Part shown: one piece after another, positions 42,559 to 50,767 of the stretch
Numbering within the stretch: the first letter of the stretch is position 1
Layout: every line of letters begins with the position of its first letter
Source of the DNA: Chryseobacterium sp. SN22
Lineage (GTDB): Bacteria > Bacteroidota > Bacteroidia > Flavobacteriales > Weeksellaceae
DNA: 64,000 nucleotides
Assembly: GCF_008329705.1 (NCBI RefSeq)
Contig: NZ_VTSX01000008.1
Coordinates: 1-64,000, forward strand
Direction: 5' to 3'
Notes under the pieces: generated by a model
What the model was told of the DNA's origin: nothing
The model's database searches: none
The model's input: the letters and a program-made list of their open reading frames with translations, nothing else
Position numbers and translations under genes: made by a program

Positions 42559-44214
42559 TTAATGCCCTTTTTCTTTCATAATTCGATTGAGTCTTTTCAG
42601 CATGGAAAGTCCCAAAAGGGTAGCAAAGATCAACAGAGCGAAATTCACCAGGAAATAATTCATTTTATTGTCATAACCGTACCACGTGCTCGCCAGGATT
42701 CCCGAGAGTTTGTTCCCGACTGAGTTGGCCAGGAAGAATCCACCCATCATCAGAGCGGTAATTCTCGCAGGAGAAAGTTTAGAAACAAAAGACAATCCCA
42801 TCGGCGAAAGGCACAGTTCCCCGATGGTAATGACACCGTAACCTGCGACCAGCCACCACGGCGAAACTTTTACCGCACCATTATCTCCGGCCCATACGGC
42901 CAGTACCATCACCAGGCATGACAATGCTGAAATGAATAATCCCAATACGATTTTTGTCGGTGTCAGAGGTTCTTTTCCTCTTCTTCTCAGCAGTGCCCAG
43001 AAACCGACAATTACCGGCGTCAGGGCAATTACCCAGAACGGATTGATCGACTGAAACAATTCGGTATTGTATAAGTAGACTTTCTTAGCAGGATTATTTT
43101 CAAGGTCAGTCCGTTGCTCAGGAGTTATATTTTTGAAGTAAACGTCTTTTCCCTGTACCTTAACTGCTTTTCCGTCTTTATCTTTTTGCGACTGGAATTG
43201 GTTGTCATACAGCGGGACTTCCTTGTCTTCATAGCTTTTCCCGTCTACCATATAAATGCTTTCCAACGGCTTTTCCATAGCCGCCGGAACACTCCGGTCG
43301 GTATAATAATTCGCCCATCTCGTTAAAGCGGTCCCGTTCTGTTTAAACACCGCCCAGAAAAACATGCTGATCATGAAAACCGATAGCAATGCTCCGATGG
43401 ATGCTTTTTCCTCCGGCTTCGCTTTGAAATACAAGGAAGCGTAAAAGTAAATCACCGGAATACACGCAAAGATGAAGGCATCGGTACTGTCGCTGCCAAA
43501 GATGTTTCCGGGAAGGATCCAGCCGATAACTCCGGCGATAATGGCAGGTAAAAATACTTTAAGCATAATTTCGGAAAGCTTGGTGTCGCCTTCCTGAACC
43601 GGTTTCATCTGGGCAGCATGAAGGTAATGCTTTCGGCCGATCGTAAAGATAACCAACCCTACCAGCATTCCGACTCCGGCTGTAATGAAGGCTTCACCCC
43701 AACCGAATTTATTCCTCATGAAGGCTGCGATGATATTGCAGATAAAGGCGCCGATATTGATGCCCATATAGAAAATATTGTACCCCGAATCCTTATTGGC
43801 CTTATAAGGTTCTTCAGAATATAAATTACCCAGTAAAGTAGAAATAGTGGGCTTGAAAAATCCGTTTCCGATAATAATCAGAGCCAGTGAAGAATAAAAT
43901 AACGTCAGGTCTTTGAATACCCCCATTCCGATGTATCCGGCAGCCATCAGGACACCTCCGATGTAAATGGATTTAATATAGCCTAAGACACGGTCGGCCA
44001 GGAATCCACCGATGAAGGGCGTCAGGTAAGTCAGTGCAATATAAGTCCCGAAAATATCATCTGCCGTTTTATCGGGAAGTCCGAGACCGCCTTTGATGCC
44101 GGCAGGTTCAATAACGTACAGTACAAAAATTCCGAGAATGAGGTAATACCCGAAACGCTCCCACATTTCCGTAAAAAAGAGAAAAGGCAATCCCTTAGGA
44201 TGTTTAGTCTTCAT
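42559..44214 (-). CDS. POT family peptide transporter 3
   Basis: Third POT family transporter, 551 residues from ATG 44214 (MKTKHPKGL); an in-frame TTG at 44229 is less likely. The ExxERF motif is kept (EMWERFGYYLILGIF), but the glycine after YY found in the other two is leucine. Other family segments are IIGNGFFKPTISTLLGNLY and FYMGINIGAFICNIIA. A long periplasmic or cytoplasmic insert of about 80 residues (ALTRWANYYTDRSVPAAME, then charged sequence to about 370) separates two helices. That insert is the main difference from transporters 1 and 2 and may serve partner binding. Confidence 0.92.
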   Translation of the reverse strand: MKTKHPKGLPFLFFTEMWERFGYYLILGIFVLYVIEPAGIKGGLGLPDKTADDIFGTYIALTYLTPFIGGFLADRVLGYIKSIYIGGVLMAAGYIGMGVFKDLTLFYSSLALIIIGNGFFKPTISTLLGNLYSEEPYKANKDSGYNIFYMGINIGAFICNIIAAFMRNKFGWGEAFITAGVGMLVGLVIFTIGRKHYLHAAQMKPVQEGDTKLSEIMLKVFLPAIIAGVIGWILPGNIFGSDSTDAFIFACIPVIYFYASLYFKAKPEEKASIGALLSVFMISMFFWAVFKQNGTALTRWANYYTDRSVPAAMEKPLESIYMVDGKSYEDKEVPLYDNQFQSQKDKDGKAVKVQGKDVYFKNITPEQRTDLENNPAKKVYLYNTELFQSINPFWVIALTPVIVGFWALLRRRGKEPLTPTKIVLGLFISALSCLVMVLAVWAGDNGAVKVSPWWLVAGYGVITIGELCLSPMGLSFVSKLSPARITALMMGGFFLANSVGNKLSGILASTWYGYDNKMNYFLVNFALLIFATLLGLSMLKRLNRIMKEKGH

Positions 44215-44271
44215 AGGTTCAAATTTCAAATTTCACAAATATAGAATTTTAAAAATAATAATCAGATTTAT

Positions 44272-44538
44272 TAACTTTGAATAAAAAGAGGAAAAATAGA
44301 ATTGCAATTGATACAATAAAAGCAAATCTTGAGTCAGTGAATGAAAGCTTTTACAGTGAATGATTTACAGATTTTCTCAAAGACAAACATCGTAGGGCAA
44401 ATCCAAATGAAATTCACGAATGGCAAAAAGATGAGGTTACAAGAAGAGCAGAATAAGGTTGGAATAATCCTCAGACTTTTGTTTCCGAATCTGAAATAAA
44501 TGATGATTTAAAGGATCTTGAAAGTGAAGGCTGAATTA
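44272..44538 (+). pseudogene. Decayed antitoxin-like gene
   Basis: A frame from about TTG 44277 reads NKKRKNRIAIDTIKANLESVN, meets a TGA at 44361, resumes FTDFLKDKHRRANPNEIHEW, meets a TAA near 44455, and resumes WNNPQTFVSESEINDDLKDL to a TGA at about 44536. It overlaps the start of the toxin remnant, as antitoxin genes usually do. A TAACTTTG promoter element is kept at 44272-44279. Two stops make it inactive. Confidence 0.5.
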
Positions 44539-44812
44539 ATCTATAGCCCCTTTGTAAAAAGTGATTTAAAAGAAATATCTGACTGGTATAAGAAAATTGA
44601 TAAAAGGTTATGGGATAAATTTAAATCAAAAATTAATTTTATTAAAGAAAATCCTCTGACTTTTGAAAGTAAATATGACCGTTAAAGAATCCTTTTTCTA
44701 AAGAGATTTCTTACGGGATTCATTTCATTTAGTATGAAAAGGAAATCGTATTGAAATATCTTCAGTCTTCCACACTTCCAGGAATCCAGAACAGTGGAAA
44801 AACAGAAAGTAA
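44524..44812 (+). pseudogene. Decayed RelE/ParE-type toxin gene
   Basis: From GTG 44524, 53 codons read KAELIYSPFVKSDLKEISDW and IKENPLTFESKYD, the usual start of a RelE/ParE toxin. A TAA at 44683 interrupts. Further pieces in other frames read YGIHFI-YEKEIVLK and SSVFHTSRNPEQWKNRK, the usual end, with stop at 44810-44812. At least two frameshifts and a stop (TAG near 44725) have inactivated it. The gap 44230-44866 holds only this pair and a terminator. Confidence 0.7.
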
Positions 44813-44842
44813 AACCCGGATTTCAATCAGAATTCCGGGTTT
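44812..44842. terminator. Bidirectional terminator between toxin remnant and S9 peptidase
   Basis: AAACCCGGA and TCCGGGTTT form a 9-bp stem. T residues follow on both strands (TTTATTTAT on plus, TTTTACTTT on minus). It ends the S9 peptidase gene on the minus strand. Confidence 0.75.
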
Positions 44843-44866
44843 ATTTATCATTACATTTATCTGAAA

Positions 44867-46996
44867 TTACAAATTCTCCAGAATAAAATCGGTCATTTTC
44901 TGATACAGCTGAGGCCTGGTCTGGCCGCCGTAAATGCCGTGGTTTTTATCCGGATAGGCCATAAAATCAAACTGTTTCTTATTTTGAATCAGGGCTTCGG
45001 AGAACTCCATGGAATTCTGGAAATGTACGTTGTCATCCGCTGTTCCGTGGATCAGCAGGAATTTCCCTTTCAGTAAGTTTGCATATTCGGTAGGTGAATT
45101 TTTATCGTAACCGTCCGGGTTTTCCTGTGGTGTTCTCATGAATCTTTCCGTATAAACCGAGTCATAATATCTCCAGTTGGTCACCGGTGCTACGGCGATT
45201 CCCATTTTGAAAACATCGGCTCCTTTGGTCATGGCAAGGCTCGTCATGTATCCTCCGAAGCTCCATCCGAACATTCCGATCCTGGTTTTATCGATATACG
45301 GCTGGTTCCCGAACCATTTGGCAGCGGTAATCTGGTCTTCGATTTCATATTTCCCAAGATCCATATAAGTCACTTTTTTGAATTTGGCACCTTTATATCC
45401 TGTCCCGCGTCCGTCTACACAGGCTACGACATACCCTTTCTGGGCAAGCATTTCAAACCAGATCCCGTTTCCATTGTCCCAGGAATTGGAAACCTGCTGG
45501 GAGCCCGGCCCCGAATACTGGAACATAAATAAAGGATATTTCTTGTTTTTATCGAAGTTCTTAGGCTTAATGATCCATGCGTTCATCTGGTCCCCGACCG
45601 CGTTCGGAATGGTGATGAACTCTTTTTCCACAAAGCTGTCCGCTTTTAATTTCTGAAGCTGGGCGTCATTGTTCTGAAGCTCTTTTACCACTTTTCCGTT
45701 TCCGTCCTTCAGAATAAAAGTGTATGGTTTTGCAGCGGTGGAAGAAGTTTCGATAAAATAATTGTAGTTTTTACTGAAGCTGGCGGAATTATTTCCTTCC
45801 GCATTGGAAATCAGCTGGGATTTTCCGTTTTCAATGTTTACCTTGGAAACCACTTTGTTGATGCTTCCTTTTTCAGTAGTCTGAACGTAAATTTCTTTTG
45901 ACTTCGGATTGTAGCCGTAATAATCGGTTACTTCCCAATTGCCTTTCGTTACCTGCTTTTTCAGTTTACCGTCCTTATCATACCAGTACAAATGCCGGTT
46001 GCCGTCCCTTTCGGAAGCCCACAGGAAAGAATCGTCTTCCAGGAATTCCAGCGTCGGGCTGTCGGTATCGATCCATTTTTCATCGGTTTCGGTAAATAAC
46101 TTCTGTACCGCTCCGGTTTTGGTATTTACTTTTAACAGGTCTGAAGCATTTTGTATCCTCCCGGAAGTAATCAGGACGATTTCATCCGCTTTGGCCGTCT
46201 GGAATACATTCGGAATATAATAGTTTTTAAATGATCCCAAGTTTAACGGCATTGTTTTGCCATTGTCAAGACGGTACAACTGTGCGGAAACAACCGAATT
46301 TTTTTCTCCTGCTTTAGGATATTTGTACCGCATTTCTGTAGGGTAAAGGGTCTTTCCGTAAACAGGAATGTAGATTTCCGGAACCTGGCTCTCATCGGAT
46401 TTTACAAAAACAATCGCATCGGAATTTTTCGTCCATTCATATTGTCTGGCGTGTCCGAATTCCTCTTCGTATACCCAGTCTGCCAAACCGTTAAGGATGG
46501 AATTCTTCTTTCCGTCCGTTGTAACCTGGGTAATTTTACCGGTGTTCAAATCCTGATAGAACAGGTTGTTATCTGCAATAAAAGCGACTTTGGTTGCATC
46601 CGGGGAAAATCTCGGTTCCTGTACGGTATTTCCGTTATTCAGGCTGGTTACTTTTCCGGACTTGAGGTCTTTTACTTCAAATTTACCTAAAAAAGAATGC
46701 CGGTAAATCGGCTGGCTTTCTTTCAGCAAAAGGATTTTGGATTCATCGTCCGAAAACTCATAGCTTTCAAACTGTCCGTCTACAATATTGCCTTCTTTCT
46801 GAGAGGTTTTGTAAGAATATTTGGCAATGCCGCCTTGCTCGATCACCAGATAATTTTCACCGTTTTTCATGGAAGTAATGCCGGCAATGCCTCTGCCGCG
46901 GTAATATCCTGAATATATTTTATCTAAGGTGATTTCCTGAGCCGATACGCTTTGGAATGCTGCGGCTATCGTAAGGGTAAGTAAGAATTTTTTCAT
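44867..46996 (-). CDS. S9 family dipeptidyl-peptidase IV-like protease
   Basis: Exported serine peptidase of 709 residues from ATG 46996 (MKKFLLTLTIAAAFQSVSAQ, signal peptide). The longer frame to 47098 adds 34 residues without a signal and is rejected. The N-terminal beta-propeller (DPPIV_N, about 40-460) is followed by the alpha/beta-hydrolase domain. The nucleophile is in GWSFGGYMTSL, with GTADDNVHFQNS for the Asp and KNHGIYGG for the His. DPP IV removes X-Pro or X-Ala dipeptides from peptides. The Glu-Glu motif that binds the peptide N-terminus appears as DWVYEEEFGHARQY. Products would suit the three POT transporters encoded next to it. Confidence 0.94.
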   Translation of the reverse strand: MKKFLLTLTIAAAFQSVSAQEITLDKIYSGYYRGRGIAGITSMKNGENYLVIEQGGIAKYSYKTSQKEGNIVDGQFESYEFSDDESKILLLKESQPIYRHSFLGKFEVKDLKSGKVTSLNNGNTVQEPRFSPDATKVAFIADNNLFYQDLNTGKITQVTTDGKKNSILNGLADWVYEEEFGHARQYEWTKNSDAIVFVKSDESQVPEIYIPVYGKTLYPTEMRYKYPKAGEKNSVVSAQLYRLDNGKTMPLNLGSFKNYYIPNVFQTAKADEIVLITSGRIQNASDLLKVNTKTGAVQKLFTETDEKWIDTDSPTLEFLEDDSFLWASERDGNRHLYWYDKDGKLKKQVTKGNWEVTDYYGYNPKSKEIYVQTTEKGSINKVVSKVNIENGKSQLISNAEGNNSASFSKNYNYFIETSSTAAKPYTFILKDGNGKVVKELQNNDAQLQKLKADSFVEKEFITIPNAVGDQMNAWIIKPKNFDKNKKYPLFMFQYSGPGSQQVSNSWDNGNGIWFEMLAQKGYVVACVDGRGTGYKGAKFKKVTYMDLGKYEIEDQITAAKWFGNQPYIDKTRIGMFGWSFGGYMTSLAMTKGADVFKMGIAVAPVTNWRYYDSVYTERFMRTPQENPDGYDKNSPTEYANLLKGKFLLIHGTADDNVHFQNSMEFSEALIQNKKQFDFMAYPDKNHGIYGGQTRPQLYQKMTDFILENL

Positions 46997-47115
46997 TTCT
47001 AATTTTAAAGAATTCAAATATAATAATTTTATAAGTGTTGGAAAAAAGCATTTTGTGACAAGTCCTTTGGCAGAAAAATTGAATATGTTTAAAAACATTA
47101 AATCAAATAATCATT

Positions 47116-47589
47116 ATGGAAAAGAATGCTTACGATCAGGAACTGAACCGATACGAATTTGACGATCAGATATTATATACGGGTTTTTCGAGCTATCAGG
47201 ATGCCGAAGAATATGCACAGAATAAAGGCGGTAAATTGGTAGAAGTCGGATTCCGGGACGGAAACGATAATCCTGAGATTACTACAGAAGGTGGACTGCT
47301 GGATAAAAAGATACATTATCTTGTAGACGCAGGGGATGAATACCAGTTTATCCATTCTTCAGATCCTGGATTCAGAGAATATGCTGATGAATTACAGAAA
47401 ATAAAGGCCAAACAACTGCAGTCTCCACCGGACGAACGTTACCTGGCCAATTTCGAAATCGAAAATACGGAAGACCCGATTGTGGTGATCAAAAATGGCC
47501 ACTTTGAATCGGTAACTTCCAGAGAGCGGTCAAAATACCTCAAGCAGGCGCACGTTTACGAAATCGCGGTTTCTTTACCAAAATCTTAA
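47116..47589 (+). CDS. Conserved hypothetical protein
   Basis: Acidic cytoplasmic protein of 157 residues, with no family I recognise. It starts MEKNAYDQELNRYEFDDQ and contains two similar halves with strands such as GGKLVEVGFRDGNDNPEITT and HYLVDAGDEYQFIHSSDPGF. A helix rich in Lys and Gln follows (YADELQKIKAKQLQ). No signal peptide or membrane helix is seen. It precedes the DUF6496 gene by 11 bases, so the two are co-transcribed. It is divergent from the S9 peptidase. Confidence 0.55.
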   Translation: MEKNAYDQELNRYEFDDQILYTGFSSYQDAEEYAQNKGGKLVEVGFRDGNDNPEITTEGGLLDKKIHYLVDAGDEYQFIHSSDPGFREYADELQKIKAKQLQSPPDERYLANFEIENTEDPIVVIKNGHFESVTSRERSKYLKQAHVYEIAVSLPKS

Positions 47590-47600
47590 AATAATATATC

Positions 47601-47786
47601 ATGGGCAAGACAAAATATTCAGAGAAAGCTCAGGACAAAGTAGGAAAAGTAATGCACGAATTCAAGGAAGGAAAGTTGAAATCTTCTTCCGGAGAAAAGG
47701 TGACAAGCAGAAAACAGGCGGTTGCCATTGGTATTTCTGAAGCAAAAGAAAAAGGTTTAAAAGTACCTAAAAAGAAAAAAGATTAA
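47601..47786 (+). CDS. DUF6496 family small basic protein
   Basis: Protein of 61 residues, strongly basic (about a quarter Lys). The core VGKVMHEFKEGKLKSSSGEKVTSRKQAVAIGISEAKEKGLKVP matches the DUF6496 pattern found in many bacteria, often in stress-linked or plasmid-borne settings. It is likely to bind nucleic acid given its charge, but the function is not known. It ends 13 bases before a terminator. Confidence 0.8.
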   Translation: MGKTKYSEKAQDKVGKVMHEFKEGKLKSSSGEKVTSRKQAVAIGISEAKEKGLKVPKKKKD

Positions 47787-47800
47787 TCAATTATTATTAA

Positions 47801-47829
47801 AAGCTGTTTTACTTAGGTAGGACAGCTTT
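47801..47829 (+). terminator. Terminator after DUF6496
   Basis: AAGCTGT and ACAGCTT form a 7-bp stem with a 15-base loop, followed by T6. Confidence 0.7.
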
Positions 47830-47920
47830 TTTATGGTGGATACATTTCAGGATAAGCAGTTAAAATTAATACAGTTGTAGTAAAAAAAGAAAACTTTATT
47901 ACTGATTATACTTTCAAAAT

Positions 47921-47953
47921 GAATCCGGCAGAGCCAAAGGCTCCGCCGGATTC
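47921..47953 (-). terminator. Terminator of the phosphorylase-like gene
   Basis: GAATCCGGC-GAGCC pairs with GGCTC-GCCGGATTC around a short AAAG loop, an unusually long and GC-rich stem (14 bp with one bulge). It lies 22 bases past the minus-strand stop at 47976. Confidence 0.75.
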
Positions 47954-47975
47954 ATATATTTTATCAATATTACTT

Positions 47976-49637
47976 CTACTGCTGATTGTAAAGCAGCCTG
48001 TAATATTCATCTGCCATGCGGTCACTGTTGAACTCATCCTTCACGTCATTCATTGAATTGTACTGGATTTTTCTCCATTGATCGGGCTGATCATAATAGG
48101 TCGGCAGGATTTCGTTTTCGAGGAGCTCGTATAACTTATTCAAATCATAGTTATCCTGTTCATAAACACTCATGTTTTCATAATCACATTTTGGAACCAC
48201 AAAGGAATTTTCGCCATGCTTGGCAAATTCAGGAATCCATCCGTCATCCGTGGAAAGATTGACTGAACCGTTCATAGCAGCGGTCATTCCTGAAGTTCCT
48301 GAAGCTTCCCTTGGTACACGCGGGTTGTTAAGCCACAGATCGGAACCCTGCTTCAGGGATTTGCTCAGAGAAAGCTCATATCCTGTAAGTACCGCCAGAT
48401 GTTTATTCTTTTTGCTTTCTTCCACGAGGGAATTAAAAGTGGAAATTGCCGAGTAATCCATCGGGTATGGTTTTCCCGCCCAGATCATTTGTATAGGATA
48501 TTTGGGATGGTTCAGTAATTTATAAAACCGGCTTTTATCATGCAGCAGGAGGTCAGCGCGTTTATATCCTGCAAACCTTCTGGCCCAGACAATAGTGAAA
48601 ATATTCGGATCGAACAAATTTCCGGTCTGATCGGCTACAATATCGAACAATCTCTTCTTTAAGTACTTTTTGCGATGGTCGAAAGCCTTTTCGTCATTTT
48701 CCTCTTTTGCCTTGTACAGCGGTTTATCTGCCCAATATTTAAATTCCTGTGCATTCGTAACCGAAGTAATGTCACAGATTCCGGGATATTTGCTCCACAT
48801 GGTTCTGGAAACATCTCCGTGAAGTTTGGAGACCCCATTGGCTTCCCTTGCCATTTTCAGCGCACACAACGAATGGTTGAAACGGTCGTCATCTGAACCT
48901 TCAATACGTTTTACCTCATTCATGGTAAGGCCTGAAAAATAAGACATATCATGGCATAGCCTTAAATTATGCTTCTCGTTACCGGCCTCTTCCGGTGTAT
49001 GGGTAGTGAAAACCAGTTTTTCTTTAACTTTATTCAGATTGCCATTGTATTTTTTTAACAGATGAAATGCTGCAGGAAGCCCATGGGCTTCATTCAAATG
49101 GTAAACCTCCCTTTCAATATTCATTTCATCCAGCAGCTGAGCACCGCCTTTTCCAAGCAGGATATACTGCGCCAGCTTAGTCGCTTCATTGGCATCATAG
49201 AGCTTGTGGCAGATGGTTTTTGAAACATGGTCATTCTCAGGAACATCGGTAGAAAGGAAAAACATCGGTGCCGTATGGAAAATCTCAGGATCGAGATACC
49301 ATACCTTTACCCAAACCGGTGCACTGTGGATCTCGATCCGGAATTTAATACCCGTATCCTCCAGGAAGCTGTACATTTTTTTCGTCCAGGTTGGTTGTAA
49401 GGTCTGATCGTGGTTTCTGGCTTGGTCATAGTAACCGAACTTCCAGAGGATCCCAATGCCGATAAGGTCCTGTTTAAGGTTATAGGCACTTCTCATGTGA
49501 GAGCCTGCTAGAAACCCGAGGCCGCCCGAATATATTTTCAACATCTGATCAATGGCAAATTCCATTGAGAAATAAGCTACTTTTTTAGCGTATTGCGGAT
49601 TGACCTCAAAGGGTACTTTAAAATTTTTAAAATCCAT
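47976..49637 (-). CDS. glgP: GT35 glycogen phosphorylase-like protein lacking the PLP lysine
   Basis: Protein of 553 residues of the short alpha-glucan phosphorylase family (GT35). Family landmarks are VAYFSMEFAIDQMLKIYSGGLGFLAGSHMRSA (about 20-52), HLNEAHG, THTPEEAGNE, ARRFAGYKRADLLLHD and DLWLNNPRVPREASGTSGMTAAMNGSVNLS. Normal phosphorylases have EASGTSGMK, where the lysine carries pyridoxal phosphate. Here the codon is ACC, threonine. If real, the protein cannot work by the standard PLP mechanism and may be inactive as a phosphorylase, glucan-binding or a different glycosyltransferase. The rest of the active site looks well kept, which argues against simple decay. It is monocistronic. Confidence 0.85.
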   Translation of the reverse strand: MDFKNFKVPFEVNPQYAKKVAYFSMEFAIDQMLKIYSGGLGFLAGSHMRSAYNLKQDLIGIGILWKFGYYDQARNHDQTLQPTWTKKMYSFLEDTGIKFRIEIHSAPVWVKVWYLDPEIFHTAPMFFLSTDVPENDHVSKTICHKLYDANEATKLAQYILLGKGGAQLLDEMNIEREVYHLNEAHGLPAAFHLLKKYNGNLNKVKEKLVFTTHTPEEAGNEKHNLRLCHDMSYFSGLTMNEVKRIEGSDDDRFNHSLCALKMAREANGVSKLHGDVSRTMWSKYPGICDITSVTNAQEFKYWADKPLYKAKEENDEKAFDHRKKYLKKRLFDIVADQTGNLFDPNIFTIVWARRFAGYKRADLLLHDKSRFYKLLNHPKYPIQMIWAGKPYPMDYSAISTFNSLVEESKKNKHLAVLTGYELSLSKSLKQGSDLWLNNPRVPREASGTSGMTAAMNGSVNLSTDDGWIPEFAKHGENSFVVPKCDYENMSVYEQDNYDLNKLYELLENEILPTYYDQPDQWRKIQYNSMNDVKDEFNSDRMADEYYRLLYNQQ

Positions 49638-49834
49638 GCATAACAGTTTATTAGTGAAGAAACAAGCGTATCAATTATGAAAGTAAATTTTATATTAATT
49701 ATTTTATAAATTAATTCCAAACACTGTTCCGAATATTTTTTTTCTTTACCTTTAATAAGTAATTTTTTGATAATCAAAACTTCATAATCTGAAACGGGAG
49801 TTTTATGTGTTTCATAACATTATATTTCAAGCAC

Positions 49835-50632
49835 ATGAAAAAGACATTCTCTGATGAAGATTTAATTAAAAATCTAAGCTTGTATTATCTGAACCGGCAT
49901 TTGAAAAAGAAGCCGATCGAAAAATACCACCGTACCATAGATGCATCCCCGCTTCACGACCGGGAGAAGTACAAAAAGAAAGCCGAAATTTTACTGCTCA
50001 ATTCCTTCATGCACCATTTTCCCGAAGTGAAGTTCGAAGATCTCACCTGTGAGAGCCCGGATTTCATAGCAAAATTCAATGATAAAAAAATAGGAATCGA
50101 GCTTACCGAAGTTATCAATCATCTTGAAATGAAGAAGGTGGAAAGTAATCTCAACAAAATTTTCCGTCAGGCAGAAATAGTATTGGAAAAAGAAGATACT
50201 ACAAAATACCGTGGTGTTTATTTTTTGGAATTCCATTCTGGTATCAGGGTAGATACCCAGGAAAACCGGCAGGAAATAATTTTGAATATTTACAAAAGCA
50301 TCAAAAAGGGTAAGCCTACAGGCCATGTAAAAAGCATCCGGAAATCTTCCCACCGCAGGAATGTGTTCATTACCCATGAATACAGCATGAGCCTGTTTGA
50401 TGAGCTTTGCTCCGAGAAAATTGTTGAGCTCATTGAAAAAAAGAACGAAAAATTCCCTTATTATGATACATCGGTTGACGAATGCTGGCTTGTTATCGTT
50501 TCAGATATGAATTCCATTGCTTCCCGATATACCTTTATCCGGGATAAAGAACACCTGGAGCAGGTGAAAAGCCCTTTCCATAAGATTTTCCACCTTGAAA
50601 ATCTTTGCGGAAATATAACAAGTATCAAATAG
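49835..50632 (+). CDS. Hypothetical protein with PDDEXK-like motif
   Basis: Protein of 265 residues from ATG 49835 (MKKTFSDEDLI); the earlier frame start at 49805 adds ten residues not needed. Residues about 80-95 read ESPDFIAKFNDKKIGIELTEV, an Asp followed at the right distance by Glu-x-Thr, as in several PDDEXK restriction-like nucleases (D, then E-x-T/K). The N-terminal part is helical and basic, the C-terminal part mixed. No partner methylase or other defence gene is next to it. It may be a nuclease of an unclassified family. No clear promoter is visible; a TATATTTC box lies just before the start. Confidence 0.6.
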   Translation: MKKTFSDEDLIKNLSLYYLNRHLKKKPIEKYHRTIDASPLHDREKYKKKAEILLLNSFMHHFPEVKFEDLTCESPDFIAKFNDKKIGIELTEVINHLEMKKVESNLNKIFRQAEIVLEKEDTTKYRGVYFLEFHSGIRVDTQENRQEIILNIYKSIKKGKPTGHVKSIRKSSHRRNVFITHEYSMSLFDELCSEKIVELIEKKNEKFPYYDTSVDECWLVIVSDMNSIASRYTFIRDKEHLEQVKSPFHKIFHLENLCGNITSIK

Positions 50633-50767
50633 ATATTATATTAATCATATTATTTTGTTGTATTTGTTGAATTATTAATGATTATTTGTGATTTTTGTTT
50701 TTGAATTGTTTATATTTGATACGCAATAAATTGCCTTATTTAATTAATAATCAAAACTCTGAATGAT

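Noticed and set aside
46997..47098. 34-residue N-terminal extension of the S9 peptidase
   Set aside because: It would put an unrelated sequence ahead of a good signal peptide beginning at ATG 46996.
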